Assembly (NCBI RefSeq): GCF_029227915.1
Contig: NC_079887.1
Span: forward strand, 5,890,001 to 5,954,000
From: Hydractinia symbiolongicarpus
Lineage: Eukaryota > Cnidaria > Hydrozoa > Anthoathecata > Hydractiniidae
DNA: 64,000 bases
Direction: 5' to 3'
Below are positions 27,801 through 39,590 of this stretch, piece by piece. Position 1 is the stretch's first letter. Each line of letters starts with the position of its first letter. The translations under genes and the position numbers were made by a program. The notes under the pieces are model-generated. The model did no database searches, had not been told where the DNA came from, and saw nothing but the letters and a program-made list of their open reading frames with translations.

Positions 27801-30800
27801 ATGAAATGTAGTTTTTGAGAATGTCTTTAATTCTTCAGTGCGTGCTAACGGCCAGGATTGGTCCCATAGTAAAAAAAGACTTATATATCTAAATTTTTAA
27901 ATAAAGCGCTACCACAGAGCCTAGTGTAATCGCTGAATTCCAGCAATCATGGCAATTTAAGAAGAATGTTATTCCTTGGAGTCCAATTGGCTCATTTATC
28001 GCATTTATAAGGTCACAGTCCAGAATCAGTTTAATTAAGTCCCAGAGTCAATCGTTTCACTGTTAAAAGCGATACAACTTAGTAATATCGGAAAAAGTCA
28101 CTATCTACATATTGGTATGAGCATGTGACGCAACCGTTGTAACACAAACGGACTGATACTGTTAGAAAATCATTGAAATGTAGTTTTTGAAGCTGTTTCT
28201 ACTTCTTCAGCGCGCGATAACGGCTTGGATTGGTCCCACAGTAAAAACTGACTTATTTATCTTAATTTTCAAGTGAATCGCTACCAAAGCGCCCAGTGTA
28301 GTCGCTGAGTTCCGGAAATCATGTCAAATTAAGAAGAATGATATTTCCTGGGGTCCAATTGGCTCACTTATCACATTTATAAGGTCACAGTCCAAATTTA
28401 CTTCAATTAAGTCCCACAGTGATTCGATTCACTGTTAAAAGCGATACAACTTAGTAATATCGGAAACAAAATCACTAAATACATGTTGGTACGAATATGT
28501 GACGCAACCGTTGTAATTTAAACGGATTGACACCGTTAGAAAGTCAATGAAATGTAGTTTTTGAAACTGTCTCTATTTCTTCAGCGCAAACTAACGGCAT
28601 GGATTGGTCCCACAGTAAAAATGACTTATTTATCTTAATTTTTAAATAAAACGCTACCACAGCGCCCAGTGTAATCGCTGAGTTCTAGCAATCATGTCAA
28701 ATTAAGAAGAATGTTATTTCTTGGGTCCAGTTAGCTCACCTATCCCATTTATAATTTCACCGTCCAAAGTTAATTCAATTAAGTTCCACAGTCAATCGTT
28801 TCACTGTTAAGAGCGATATAACTTAGTAGTATCGGAAAGATATCACCGAATACATGTTGGTACGAAAATGTGACGCAACTGTTGTAACTCAAGCGGATTG
28901 ATACCGTCAAGAAGTCAATGAAATGTAGTTTTTGAGAATGTCTTTAATTCTTCAGCGCAAACTAACGGCATGGATTGGTCCCACAGTAAAAAATGACTTA
29001 TTTATCTTAATTTTTAAATAAAACGCTACCACAGCGCCCAGTGTAATCGCTGAGTTCCAGCAATCATGTCAAATTAAGAAGAATGTTATTTCTTGGGTCC
29101 AATTGGCTCATTTATCACATTGATAAGGTCACAGTCCAAATTTACTTCAATTAAGTCCCACAGTGATTCGATTCACTGTTAAAAGCGATACAACTTAGTA
29201 ATATCGGAAACAAAATCACTAAATACATGTTGGTACGAATATGTGACGCAACCGTTGTAATTTAAACGGATTGATACCGCCTAAAAATCAATGAAATGTA
29301 GTTTTTGAGAATGTCTCTATTTCTTCAGCGCGAGTTAACGGCCAGGATTAGTCCCACAGTAAAAGAAGACTTATTTATCTAAATTATTAAATAAAGCGCT
29401 ACCACAGAGCCTAGTGTACTCGCTGAATTCCAGCAATCATGGCGAATTAAGAAGGATGTTATTTCTTGGGTCCAGTTAGCTCACTTATCCCATTTATAAG
29501 GTCACCGTCCAAAGTTAATTCAATTAAGTTCCACAGTCAATCGTTTCACTGTTAAGAGCGATATAACTTAGTAGTATCGGAAAGATATCACTGAATACAT
29601 GTTGGTAGGAAAATGTGACGCAACCGTTGTAACTCAAGCGGATTGATACCGCCAAGAAGTCAATGAAATGTAGTTTTTGAGAATGTCTTTAATTCTTCAG
29701 TGCGTGCTAACGGCCAGGATTGGTCCCATAGTAAAAAAAAAATTATATATCTAAATTTTTAAATAAAGCGCTACCACAGAGCCTAGTGTAATCGCTGAAT
29801 TCCAGCAATCATGTCAATTTAAGAAGAATGTTATTCCTTGGAGTCAAATTGGCTCATTTATCACATTTATAAGGTCACAGTCCAGAATCAGTTTAATTAA
29901 GTGCCAGAGTCAATCGTTTCACTGTTAAAAGCGATCCAACTTAGTAATATCGGAAAAAGTCACTATCTACATATTGGTATGAGCATGTGACGCAACCGTT
30001 GTAACACAAACGGACTGATACTGTTAGAAAATCATTGAAATGTAGTTTTTGAAGCTGTCTCTACTTCTTCAGCGCGCGATAACGGCTTGGATTGGTCCCA
30101 CAGTAAAAACTGACTTATTTATCTTAATTTTCAAGTGAATCGCTACCAAAGCGCCCAGTGTAGTCGCTGAGTTCCGGGAATCATGTCAAATTAAGAAGAA
30201 TGATATTTCCTGGGGTCCAATTGGCTCACTTATCACATTTATAAGGTCACAGTCCAAATTTACTTCAATTAAGTCCCACAGTGAACCGTTTTACTGTTAA
30301 AAGCGAAACAACTTAGTAATATCAGAAAAAAAATCACTAAATACATGTTGGTACGCATATGTGACGCAACCGTTGTAACTCAAACGGATCGATACCGCCT
30401 AAAAATCAATGAAATGTAGTTTTTGAGAATGTCTCTATTTCTTCAGCGCGAGTTAACGGCCAGGATTAGTCCCACAGTAAAAGAAGACTTATTTATATAA
30501 ATTATTAAATAAAGCGCTACCACAGAGCCTAGTGTACTCGCTGAATTCCAGCAATCATGGCGAAATAAGAAGGATGTTATTCCTTGGAGTCCAATGGGCT
30601 TATTTATCGCATTTACAAGGTCACAGTCCAGAATCAGTTCAATTAAGTCCCACAGTCAATCGTTTTACTGTTAAAAGCGAAACAACTTAGTAATATCGGA
30701 AAAAAAATCACTAAATACATGTTGGTACGAATATGTGACGCAACCGTTGTAATTTAAACGGATTGACACTGTTAGAAAGTCAATGAAATGTAGTTTTTGA

Positions 30801-32389
30801 AACTGTCTCTATTTCTTCAGCGCAAACTAACGGCATGGATTGGTCCCACAGTAAAAAATGACTTATTTATCTTAATTTTTAAATAAAACGCTACCACAGC
30901 GCCCAGTGTAATCGCTGAGTTCCAGCAATCATGTCAAATTAAGAAGAATGTTATTTCTTGGGTCCAGTTAGCTCACCTATCCCATTTATAAGGTCACCGT
31001 CCAAAGTTAATTCAATTAAGTTCCACAGTCAATCGTTTCACTGTTAAGAGCGATATAACTTAGTAGTATCGGAAAGATATCACTGAATACATGTTGGTAG
31101 GAAAATGTGACGCAACCGTTGTAACTCAAGCGAATTGATACCGCCAAGAAGTCAATGAAATGTAGTTTTTGAGAATGTCTTTAATTCTTCAGTGCGTGCT
31201 AACGGCCAGGATTGGTCCCATAGTAAAAAAAGACTTATATATCTAAATTTTTAAATAAAGCGCTACCACAGAGCCTATTGTAATCGCTGAATTCCAGCAA
31301 TCATGTCAATTTAAGAAGAATGTTATTCCTTGGAGTCCAATTGGCTCATTTATCACATTTATAAGGTCACAGTCCAGAATCAGTTTAATTAAGTCCCAGA
31401 GTCAATCGTTTCACTGTTAAAAGCGATCCAACTTAGTAATATCGGAAAAAGTCACTATCTACATATTGGTATGAGCATGTGACGCAACCGTTGTAACTCA
31501 AGCGGATTGATACCGCCAAGAAGTCAATGAAATGTAGTTTTTGAGAATGTCTTTAATTCTTCAGTGCGTGCTAACGGCCAGGATTGGTCCCATAGTAAAA
31601 AAAGACTTATATATCTAAATTTTTAAATAAAACGCTACCACAGCGCCCAGTGTAATCGCTGAGTTCCAGCAATCATGTCAAATTAAGAAGAATGTTATTT
31701 CTTGGGTCCAGTTAGCTCACCTATCCCATTTATAAGGTCACCGTCCAAAGTTAATTCAATTAAGTTCCACAGTCAATCGTTTCACTGTTAAGAGCGATAT
31801 AACTTAGTAGTATCGGAAAGATATCACTGAATACATGTTGGTAGGAAAATGTGACGCAACCGTTGTAACTCAAGCGGATTGATACCGCCAAGAAGTCAAT
31901 GAAATGTAGTTTTTGAGAATGTCTTTAATTCTTCAGTGCGTGCTAACGGCCAGGATTGGTCCCATAGTAAAAAAAGACTTATATATCTAAATTTTTAAAT
32001 AAAGCGCTACCACAGAGCCTAGTGTAATCGCTGAATTCCAGCAATCATGTCAATTTAAGAAGAATGTTATTCCTTGGAGTCCAATTGGCTCATTTATCAC
32101 ATTTATAAGGTCACAGTCCAGAATCAGTTTAATTAAGTCCCAGAGTCAATCGTTTCACTGTTAAAAGCGATCCAACTTAGTAACATCGGAAAAAGTCACT
32201 ATCTACATATTGGTATGAGCATGTGACGCAACCGTTGTAACACAAACGGACTGATACTGTTAGAAAATCATTGAAATGTAGTTTTTGAAGCTGTCTCTAC
32301 TTCTTCAGCGCGCGATAACGGCTTGGATTGGTCCCACAGTAAAAACTGACTTATTTATCTTACTTTTTAAATAAAACGCTACCACAGCG
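24861..32389 (+). repeat. Satellite domain with composite 5 + 3 monomer units (2980 bp)
   Basis: The marker ACATATTGGTATGAGC (its ATATTGG part) lies at 25129, 26991, 28109, 29971, 31463 and 32207. Steps are 1862, 1118, 1862, 1492 and about 744 bp, or 5, 3, 5, 4 and 2 monomers. The segment from 28109 repeats rare variants of the segment from 25129 (GAGTTCTAGC, TATAATTTCACC, TATCACCGAATAC) at a shift of 2980 bp, exactly 8 monomers. The same shift links 26991 to 29971. The unit is therefore an 8-monomer composite with a shorter 3-monomer repeat nested in it. After 29971 the order changes to 4- and 2-monomer steps. Confidence 0.82.
29971..31462 (+). repeat. Four-monomer block recurring 25 monomers downstream
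   Basis: This 1492-bp block has a partner at 39287-40778, a shift of 9316 bp (25 monomers). Both contain AAGCGATCCAAC, CAATGGGCTTATTTATCGC and the AACGCTACCACAGCGCCC class in the same order, followed by another ACATATTGG marker. Differences are sparse, for example CACAGTGAACCG here against CACAGGGAATCG in the partner. The 8-monomer array at 32390-39590 lies between them and may have expanded within a once-contiguous block. Confidence 0.75.
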
Positions 32390-35370
32390 CCCAGTGTAAT
32401 CGCTGAGTTACAGCAATCATGTCAAATTAAGAAGAATGTTATTTCTTGGGTCCAGTTAGCTCACTTATCCCATTTATAAGGTCACCGTCCAAAGTTAATT
32501 CAATTAAGTTCCACAGTCAATCGTTTCACTGTTAAGAGCGATATAACTTAGTAGTATCGGAAAGATATCACTGAATACATGTTGGTACGACAATGTGACG
32601 CAACCGTTGTAACTCAAGCGGATTGATACCGCCAAGAAGTCAATGAAATGTAGTTTTTGAGAATGTCTTTAATTCTTCAGTGCGTGCTAACGGCCAGGAT
32701 TGGTCCCATAGTAAAAAAAGACTTATATATCTAAATTTTTAATTAAAACGCTACCACAGAGCCTAGTGTACTCGCTGAATTCAAGCAATCATGTCAAATT
32801 AAGAAGAACGTTATTCTTTAGAATCCAATTGGCTCATTTATCGCATTTACAAGGTCACAGTCCAGAATCAGTTCAATAAGTCCCACAGTCAATCGTTTTA
32901 CTGTTAAAAGCGAAACAACTTAGTAATATCAGAAAAAAAATCAGTAAATACATGTTGGTACGAATATGTGACGCAACCGTTGTGATTTAAATGGATTGAC
33001 ACCGTTAGAAAGTCAATGAAATGTAGTTTTTGAAACTGCCTCTATTTCTTCAGCGCAAACTAACGGCATGGATAGGTCCCACAGTAAAAAATGACTTATT
33101 TATCTTAATTTTTAAATAAAACGCTACCACAGCGCCCAGTGTAATCGCTGAGTTCCAGCAATCATGTCAAATTAAGAAGAATGTTATTTCTTGGGTCCAA
33201 TTGGCTCATTTATCACATTGATAAGGTCACAGTCAAAAGTTACTTCAATTAAGTCCCAGAGTCAATTTTTTCACTGTTAAAAGCGATATAACTTAGTAAT
33301 ATCGGAAAAATGTCAATAAATACATGTTGGTACGCATATGTGACGCAACTGTTGTAACTCAAACGGATTGATACCGCCTAAAAATCAATGAAATGTAGTT
33401 TTTGAGAATGTCTCTATTTCTTCAGCGCAAGTTAACGGCCAGGATTAGTCCCACAGTAAAAGAAGACTTATTTATCTAAATTATTAAATAAAGCGCTACC
33501 ACAGAGCCTAGTGTACTCGCTGAATTCCAGCAATCATGGCGAATTAAGAAGGATGTTATTCCTTGGAGTCCAATGGGCTCATTTATCGCATTTACAAGGT
33601 CACAGTCCAGAATCAGTTCAATTAAGTCCCACAGTCAATCGTTTTACTGTTAAAAGCGAAACAACTTAGTAATATCGGAAAAAAAATCACTAAATACATG
33701 TTGGTACGAATATGTGACGCAACCGTTGTAATTTAAACGGATTGACACCGTTAGAAAGTCAATGAAATGTAGTTTTTGAAACTGTCTCTATTTCTTCAGC
33801 GCAAACTAACGGCATGGATTGGTCCCACAGTAAAAAATGACTTATTTATCTTAATTTTTAAATAAAACGCTACCACAGCGCCCAGTGTAATCGCTGAGTT
33901 CCAGCAATCATGTCAAATTAAGAAGAATGTTATTTCTTGGGTCCAGTTAGCTCACCTATCGCATTTATAAGGTCACCGTCCAAAGTTAATTCAATTAAGT
34001 TCCACAGTCAATCGTTTCACTGTTAAGAGCGATATAACTTAGTAGTATCGGAAAGATATCACTGAATACATGTTGGTAGGAAAATGTGACGCAACCGTTG
34101 TAACTCAAGCGGATTGATACCGCCAAGAAGTCAATGAAATGTAGTTTTTGAGAATGTCTTTAATTCTTCAGTGCGTGCTAACGGCCAGGATTGGTCCCAT
34201 AGTAAAAAAAGACTTATATATCTAAATTTTTAAATAAAGCGCTACCACAGAGCCTAGTGTAATCGCTGAATTCCAGCAATCATGTCAATTTAAGAAGAAT
34301 GTTATTCCTTGGAGTCAAATTGGCTCATTTATCACATTTATAAGGTCACAGTCCAGAATCAGTTTAATTAAGTCCCAGAGTCAATCGTTTCACTGTTAAA
34401 AGCGATACAACTTAGTAATATCGGAAAAAGTCACTATCTACATATTGGTATGAGCATGTGACGCAACCGTTGTAACACAAACGGACTGATACTGTTAGAA
34501 AATCATTGAAATGTAGTTTTTGAAGCTGTTTCTACTTCTTCAGCGCGCGATAACGGCTTGGATTGTTCCCACAGTAAAAACTGACTTATTTATCTTAATT
34601 TTCAAGTGAATCGCTACCAAAGCGCCCAGTGTAGTCGCTGAGTTCCGGAAATCATGTCAAATTAAGAAGAATGATATTTCCTGGGGTCCAATTGGCTCAC
34701 TTATCACATTTACAAGGTCACAGTCCAAATTTACTTCAATTAAGTCCCACAGTCAATCGTTTTACTGTTAAAAGCGAAACAACTTAGTAATATCAGAAAA
34801 AAAATCAGTAAATACATGTTGGTACGAATATGTGACGCAACCGTTGTGATTTAAACGGATTGACACCGTTAGAAAGTCAATGAAATGTAGTTTTTGAAAC
34901 TGTCTCTATTTCTTCAGCGCAAACTAACGGCATGGATAGGTCCCACAGTAAAAAATGACTTATTTATCTTAATTTTTAAATAAAACGCTACCACAGCGCC
35001 CAGTGTAATCGCTGAGTTCCAGCAATCATGTCAAATTAAGAAGAATGTTATTTCTTGGGTCCAATTGGCTCATTTATCACATTGATAAGGTCACAGTCAA
35101 AAGTTACTTCAATTAAGTCCCAGAGTCAATTTTTTCACTGTTAAAAGCGATATAACTTAGTAATATCGGAAAAATGTCAATAAATACATGTTGGTACGCA
35201 TATGTGACGCAACTGTTGTAACTCAAACGGATTGATACCGCCTAAAAATCAATGAAATGTAGTTTTTGAGAATGTCTCTATTTCTTCAGCGCAAGTTAAC
35301 GGCCAGGATTAGTCCCACAGTAAAAGAAGACTTATTTATCTAAATTATTAAATAAAGCGCTACCACAGAG
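32390..35370 (+). repeat. 8-monomer higher-order repeat unit, copy 1 (2981 bp)
   Basis: This unit runs from CCCAGTGTAATCGCTGAG, with the rare GAGTTACAGC, to the identical block at 35371. Private variants recur exactly 2981 bp later: TTCAAGCAATC at 32781 and 35762, AAGAACGTTATTC, AGTTCAATAAG, TTAAATGGATTG and ACTGCCTCTATT. The ACATATTGG marker moves from 34442 to 37423, also 2981 bp. I noted almost no differences between the copies, so homogenisation is recent. Confidence 0.88.
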
Positions 35371-36703
35371 CCCAGTGTAATCGCTGAGTTACAGCAATCA
35401 TGTCAAATTAAGAAGAATGTTATTTCTTGGGTCCAGTTAGCTCACTTATCCCATTTATAAGGTCACCGTCCAAAGTTAATTCAATTAAGTTCCACAGTCA
35501 ATCGTTTCACTGTTAAGAGCGATATAACTTAGTAGTATCGGAAAGATATCACTGAATACATGTTGGTACGACAATGTGACGCAACCGTTGTAACTCAAGC
35601 GGATTGATACCGCCAAGAAGTCAATGAAATGTAGTTTTTGAGAATGTCTTTAATTCTTCAGTGCGTGCTAACGGCCAGGATTGGTCCCATAGTAAAAAAA
35701 GACTTATATATCTAAATTTTTAATTAAAACGCTACCACAGAGCCTAGTGTACTCGCTGAATTCAAGCAATCATGTCAAATTAAGAAGAACGTTATTCTTT
35801 AGAATCCAATTGGCTCATTTATCGCATTTACAAGGTCACAGTCCAGAATCAGTTCAATAAGTCCCACAGTCAATCGTTTTACTGTTAAAAGCGAAACAAC
35901 TTAGTAATATCAGAAAAAAAATCAGTAAATACATGTTGGTACGAATATGTGACGCAACCGTTGTGATTTAAATGGATTGACACCGTTAGAAAGTCAATGA
36001 AATGTAGTTTTTGAAACTGCCTCTATTTCTTCAGCGCAAACTAACGGCATGGATAGGTCCCACAGTAAAAAATGACTTATTTATCTTAATTTTTAAATAA
36101 AACGCTACCACAGCGCCCAGTGTAATCGCTGAGTTCCAGCAATCATGTCAAATTAAGAAGAATGTTATTTCTTGGGTCCAATTGGCTCATTTATCACATT
36201 GATAAGGTCACAGTCAAAAGTTACTTCAATTAAGTCCCAGAGTCAATTTTTTCACTGTTAAAAGCGATATAACTTAGTAATATCGGAAAAATGTCAATAA
36301 ATACATGTTGGTACGCATATGTGACGCAACTGTTGTAACTCAAACGGATTGATACCGCCTAAAAATCAATGAAATGTAGTTTTTGAGAATGTCTCTATTT
36401 CTTCAGCGCAAGTTAACGGCCAGGATTAGTCCCACAGTAAAAGAAGACTTATTTATCTAAATTATTAAATAAAGCGCTACCACAGAGCCTAGTGTACTCG
36501 CTGAATTCCAGCAATCATGGCGAATTAAGAAGGATGTTATTCCTTGGAGTCCAATGGGCTCATTTATCGCATTTACAAGGTCACAGTCCAGAATCAGTTC
36601 AATTAAGTCCCACAGTCAATCGTTTTACTGTTAAAAGCGAAACAACTTAGTAATATCGGAAAAAAAATCACTAAATACATGTTGGTACGAATATGTGACG
36701 CAA

Positions 36704-36733
36704 CCGTTGTAATTTAAACGGATTGACACCGTT
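36704..36733. other. Three-arm dyad cluster in the reference monomer
   Basis: CCGTT (36704-36708), AACGG (36717-36721) and CCGTT (36729-36733) are arranged so that the central arm can pair with either neighbour. The right-hand pairing leaves a 7-base loop (36722-36728). The arrangement is present in nearly every monomer, with arm variants described under findings. It could be a structured element in a transcript, a protein site with dyad symmetry, or coincidence; nothing here shows which. Confidence 0.6.
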
Positions 36734-36802
36734 AGAAAGTCAATGAAATGTAGTTTTTGAAACTGTCTCTATTTCTTCAGCGCAAACTAACGGCATGGAT
36801 TG

Positions 36803-36812
36803 GTCCCACAGT
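36803..36812 (+). repeat. GTCCCACAGT internal short repeat, first copy
   Basis: The 10-mer GTCCCACAGT occurs here and again near the monomer end at 36980-36989 (as GTTCCACAGT in this monomer, GTCCCACAGT in many others). The copies are 177 bp apart, close to half a monomer. Flanking sequence does not align well, so a simple ancestral dimer is not proven. Confidence 0.55.
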
Positions 36813-36821
36813 AAAAAATGA

Positions 36822-36847
36822 CTTATTTATCTTAATTTTTAAATAAA
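36822..36847. other. A+T-rich imperfect hairpin with an AATAAA hexamer
   Basis: CTTATTTA at 36822-36829 is an imperfect reverse complement of the TAAATAAA(G) segment about a dozen bases later. AATAAA at 36842-36847 is repeated in most monomers on this strand. AATAAA is the usual metazoan poly(A) signal, but in sequence this A+T-rich it can arise by chance and no transcript is shown. Confidence 0.45.
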
Positions 36848-36984
36848 ACGCTACCACAGCGCCCAGTGTAATCGCTGAGTTCCAGCAATCATGTCAAATT
36901 AAGAAGAATGTTATTTCTTGGGTCCAGTTAGCTCACCTATCGCATTTATAAGGTCACCGTCCAAAGTTAATTCAATTAAGTTCC

Positions 36985-37004
36985 ACAGTCAATCGTTTCA
37001 CTGT
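36985..37004. other. ACAGT/ACTGT dyad near the monomer end
   Basis: ACAGT (36985-36989) and ACTGT (37000-37004) can form a 5-bp stem around a 10-base loop that reads CAATCGTTTC in most monomers. The pair is highly constant across the window, although some copies read CAGAGTC and lose the left arm. Function unknown. Confidence 0.5.
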
Positions 37005-38350
37005 TAAGAGCGATATAACTTAGTAGTATCGGAAAGATATCACTGAATACATGTTGGTAGGAAAATGTGACGCAACCGTTGTAACTCAAGCGGATTGATA
37101 CCGCCAAGAAGTCAATGAAATGTAGTTTTTGAGAATGTCTTTAATTCTTCAGTGCGTGCTAACGGCCAGGATTGGTCCCATAGTAAAAAAAGACTTATAT
37201 ATCTAAATTTTTAAATAAAGCGCTACCACAGAGCCTAGTGTAATCGCTGAATTCCAGCAATCATGTCAATTTAAGAAGAATGTTATTCCTTGGAGTCAAA
37301 TTGGCTCATTTATCACATTTATAAGGTCACAGTCCAGAATCAGTTTAATTAAGTCCCAGAGTCAATCGTTTCACTGTTAAAAGCGATACAACTTAGTAAT
37401 ATCGGAAAAAGTCACTATCTACATATTGGTATGAGCATGTGACGCAACCGTTGTAACACAAACGGACTGATACTGTTAGAAAATCATTGAAATGTAGTTT
37501 TTGAAGCTGTTTCTACTTCTTCAGCGCGCGATAACGGCTTGGATTGTTCCCACAGTAAAAACCGACTTATTTATCTTAATTTTCAAGTGAATCGCTACCA
37601 AAGCGCCCAGTGTAGTCGCTGAGTTCCGGAAATCATGTCAAATTAAGAAGAATGATATTTCCTGGGGTCCAATTGGCTCACTTATCACATTTACAAGGTC
37701 ACAGTCCAAATTTACTTCAATTAAGTCCCACAGTCAATCGTTTTACTGTTAAAAGCGAAACAACTTAGTAATATCAGAAAAAAAATCAGTAAATACATGT
37801 TGGTACGAATATGTGACGCAACCGTTGTGATTTAAACGGATTGACACCGTTAGAAAGTCAATGAAATGTAGTTTTTGAAACTGTCTCTATTTCTTCAGCG
37901 CAAACTAACGGCATGGATAGGTCCCACAGTAAAAAATGACTTATTTATCTTAATTTTTAAATAAAACGCTACCACAGCGCCCAGTGTAATCGCTGAGTTC
38001 CAGCAATCATGTCAAATTAAGAAGAATGTTATTTCTTGGGTCCAATTGGCTCATTTATCACATTGATAAGGTCACAGTCAAAAGTTACTTCAATTAAGTC
38101 CCAGAGTCAATTTTTTCACTGTTAAAAGCGATATAACTTAGTAATATCGGAAAAATGTCAATAAATACATGTTGGTACGCATATGTGACGCAACTGTTGT
38201 AACTCAAACGGATTGATACCGCCTAAAAATCAATGAAATGTAGTTTTTGAGAATGTCTCTATTTCTTCAGCGCAAGTTAACGGCCAGGATTAGTCCCACA
38301 GTAAAAGAAGACTTATTTATCTAAATTATTAAATAAAGCGCTACCACAGA

Positions 38351-39590
38351 GCCTAGTGTACTCGCTGAATTCCAGCAATCATGGCGAATTAAGAAGGATG
38401 TTATTCCTTGGAGTCCAATGGGCTCATTTATCGCATTTACAAGGTCACAGTCCAGAATCAGTTCAATTAAGTCCCACAGTCAATCGTTTTACTGTTAAAA
38501 GCGAAACAACTTAGTAATATCGGAAAAAAAATCACTAAATACATGTTGGTACGAATATGTGACGCAACCGTTGTAATTTAAACGGATTGACACCGTTAGA
38601 AAGTCAATGAAATGTAGTTTTTGAAACTGTCTCTATTTCTTCAGCGCAAACTAACGGCATGGATTGGTCCCACAGTAAAAAATGACTTATTTATCTTAAT
38701 TTTTAAATAAAACGCTACCACAGCGCCCAGTGTAATCGCTGAGTTCCAGCAATCATGTCAAATTAAGAAGAATGTTATTTCTTGGGTCCAGTTAGCTCAC
38801 CTATCGCATTTATAAGGTCACCGTCCAAAGTTAATTCAATTAAGTTCCACAGTCAATCGTTTCACTGTTAAGAGCGATATAACTTAGTAGTATCGGAAAG
38901 ATATCACTGAATACATGTTGGTAGGAAAATGTGACGCAACCGTTGTAACTCAAGCGGATTGATACCGCCAAGAAGTCAATGAAATGTAGTTTTTGAGAAT
39001 GTCTTTAATTCTTCAGTGCGTGCTAACGGCCAGGATTGGTCCCATAGTAAAAAAAGACTTATATATCTAAATTTTTAAATAAAGCGCTACCACAGAGCCT
39101 AGTGTAATCGCTGAATTCCAGCAATCATGTCAATTTAAGAAGAATGTTATTCCTTGGAGTCAAATTGGCTCATTTATCACATTTATAAGGTCACAGTCCA
39201 GAATCAGTTTAATTAAGTCCCAGAGTCAATCGTTTCACTGTTAAAAGCGATACAACTTAGTAATATCGGAAAAAGTCACTATCTACATATTGGTGTGAGC
39301 ATGTGACGCAACCGTTGTAACACAAACGGACTGATACTGTTAGAAAATCATTGAAATGTAGTTTTTGAAGCTGTTTCTACTTCTTCAGCGCGCGATAACG
39401 GCTTGGATTGTTCCCACAGTAAAAACTGACTTATTTATCTTAATTTTCAAGTGAATCGCTACCAAAGCGCCCAGTGTAGTCGCTGAGTTCCGGAAATCAT
39501 GTCAAATTAAGAAGAATGATATTTCCTGGGGTCCAATTGGCTCACTTATCACATTTACAAGGTCACAGTCCAAATTTACTTCAATTAAGT
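38351..39590 (+). repeat. Partial 8-monomer HOR copy (5-monomer module, incomplete)
   Basis: The AAGCGCTACC landmark at 33491 and 36472 (2981 bp apart) is next seen at 38336, only 1864 bp or 5 monomers later. Sequence from there matches the 5-monomer module and omits the 3-monomer part. The ACATATTGG marker at 37423 recurs at 39287, also 1864 bp. Identity stops at about 39590, where CACAGTCAATCGTTTTAC is replaced by CACAGGGAATCGTTTCAC. Confidence 0.82.

Larger units (their letters stand above)
36678..37049 (+). repeat. Reference satellite monomer (372 bp) used for description
   Basis: Counted base by base this monomer holds 66 G and 70 C (36.6% G+C) and 15 CpG dinucleotides, slightly above the 12 expected. 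Block order from its start is: CATGTTGG; dyad cluster 36704-36733; T-rich GTAGTTTTTG; TTCTTCAGCGC; GGTCCCACAGTAAAA at 36802-36816; the A+T tract 36822-36847; CTACCACAGC; GCAATCATGTC; AAGAAGAATG; ATTTATAAGGTCAC; a second CCACAGT block at 36983-36989; ACTGTTAAGAGCG; and TATCGGAAAGATATC. Stops occur in all frames. The starting point was chosen only because CATGTTGG is the steadiest landmark. Confidence 0.9.
35371..38350 (+). repeat. 8-monomer higher-order repeat unit, copy 2
   Basis: Direct tandem copy of 32390-35370. A rare change such as AAAACCGACTT near 37558, against AAAACTGACTT in copy 1, shows how few differences exist. The seam at about 35361-35371 joins a CTACCACAGAG monomer half to a CCCAGTGTAATC half inside one monomer, as expected from unequal exchange in a shared CTACCACAG block. 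Here too the first three monomers and the last five behave as separable modules. Confidence 0.88.

Noticed and set aside
29730-29746. Run of ten A residues as a possible retroposon tail
   Set aside because: It is an expansion of the A-run normally following CCCATAGT in this monomer class, with satellite continuing directly on both sides.
36751-36785. Hammerhead ribozyme core on the minus strand (CTGAAGA from TCTTCAG)
   Set aside because: Only the first 7-base core motif is present. No GAAA core follows at a suitable distance, and stems II and III and a cleavage site cannot be drawn.
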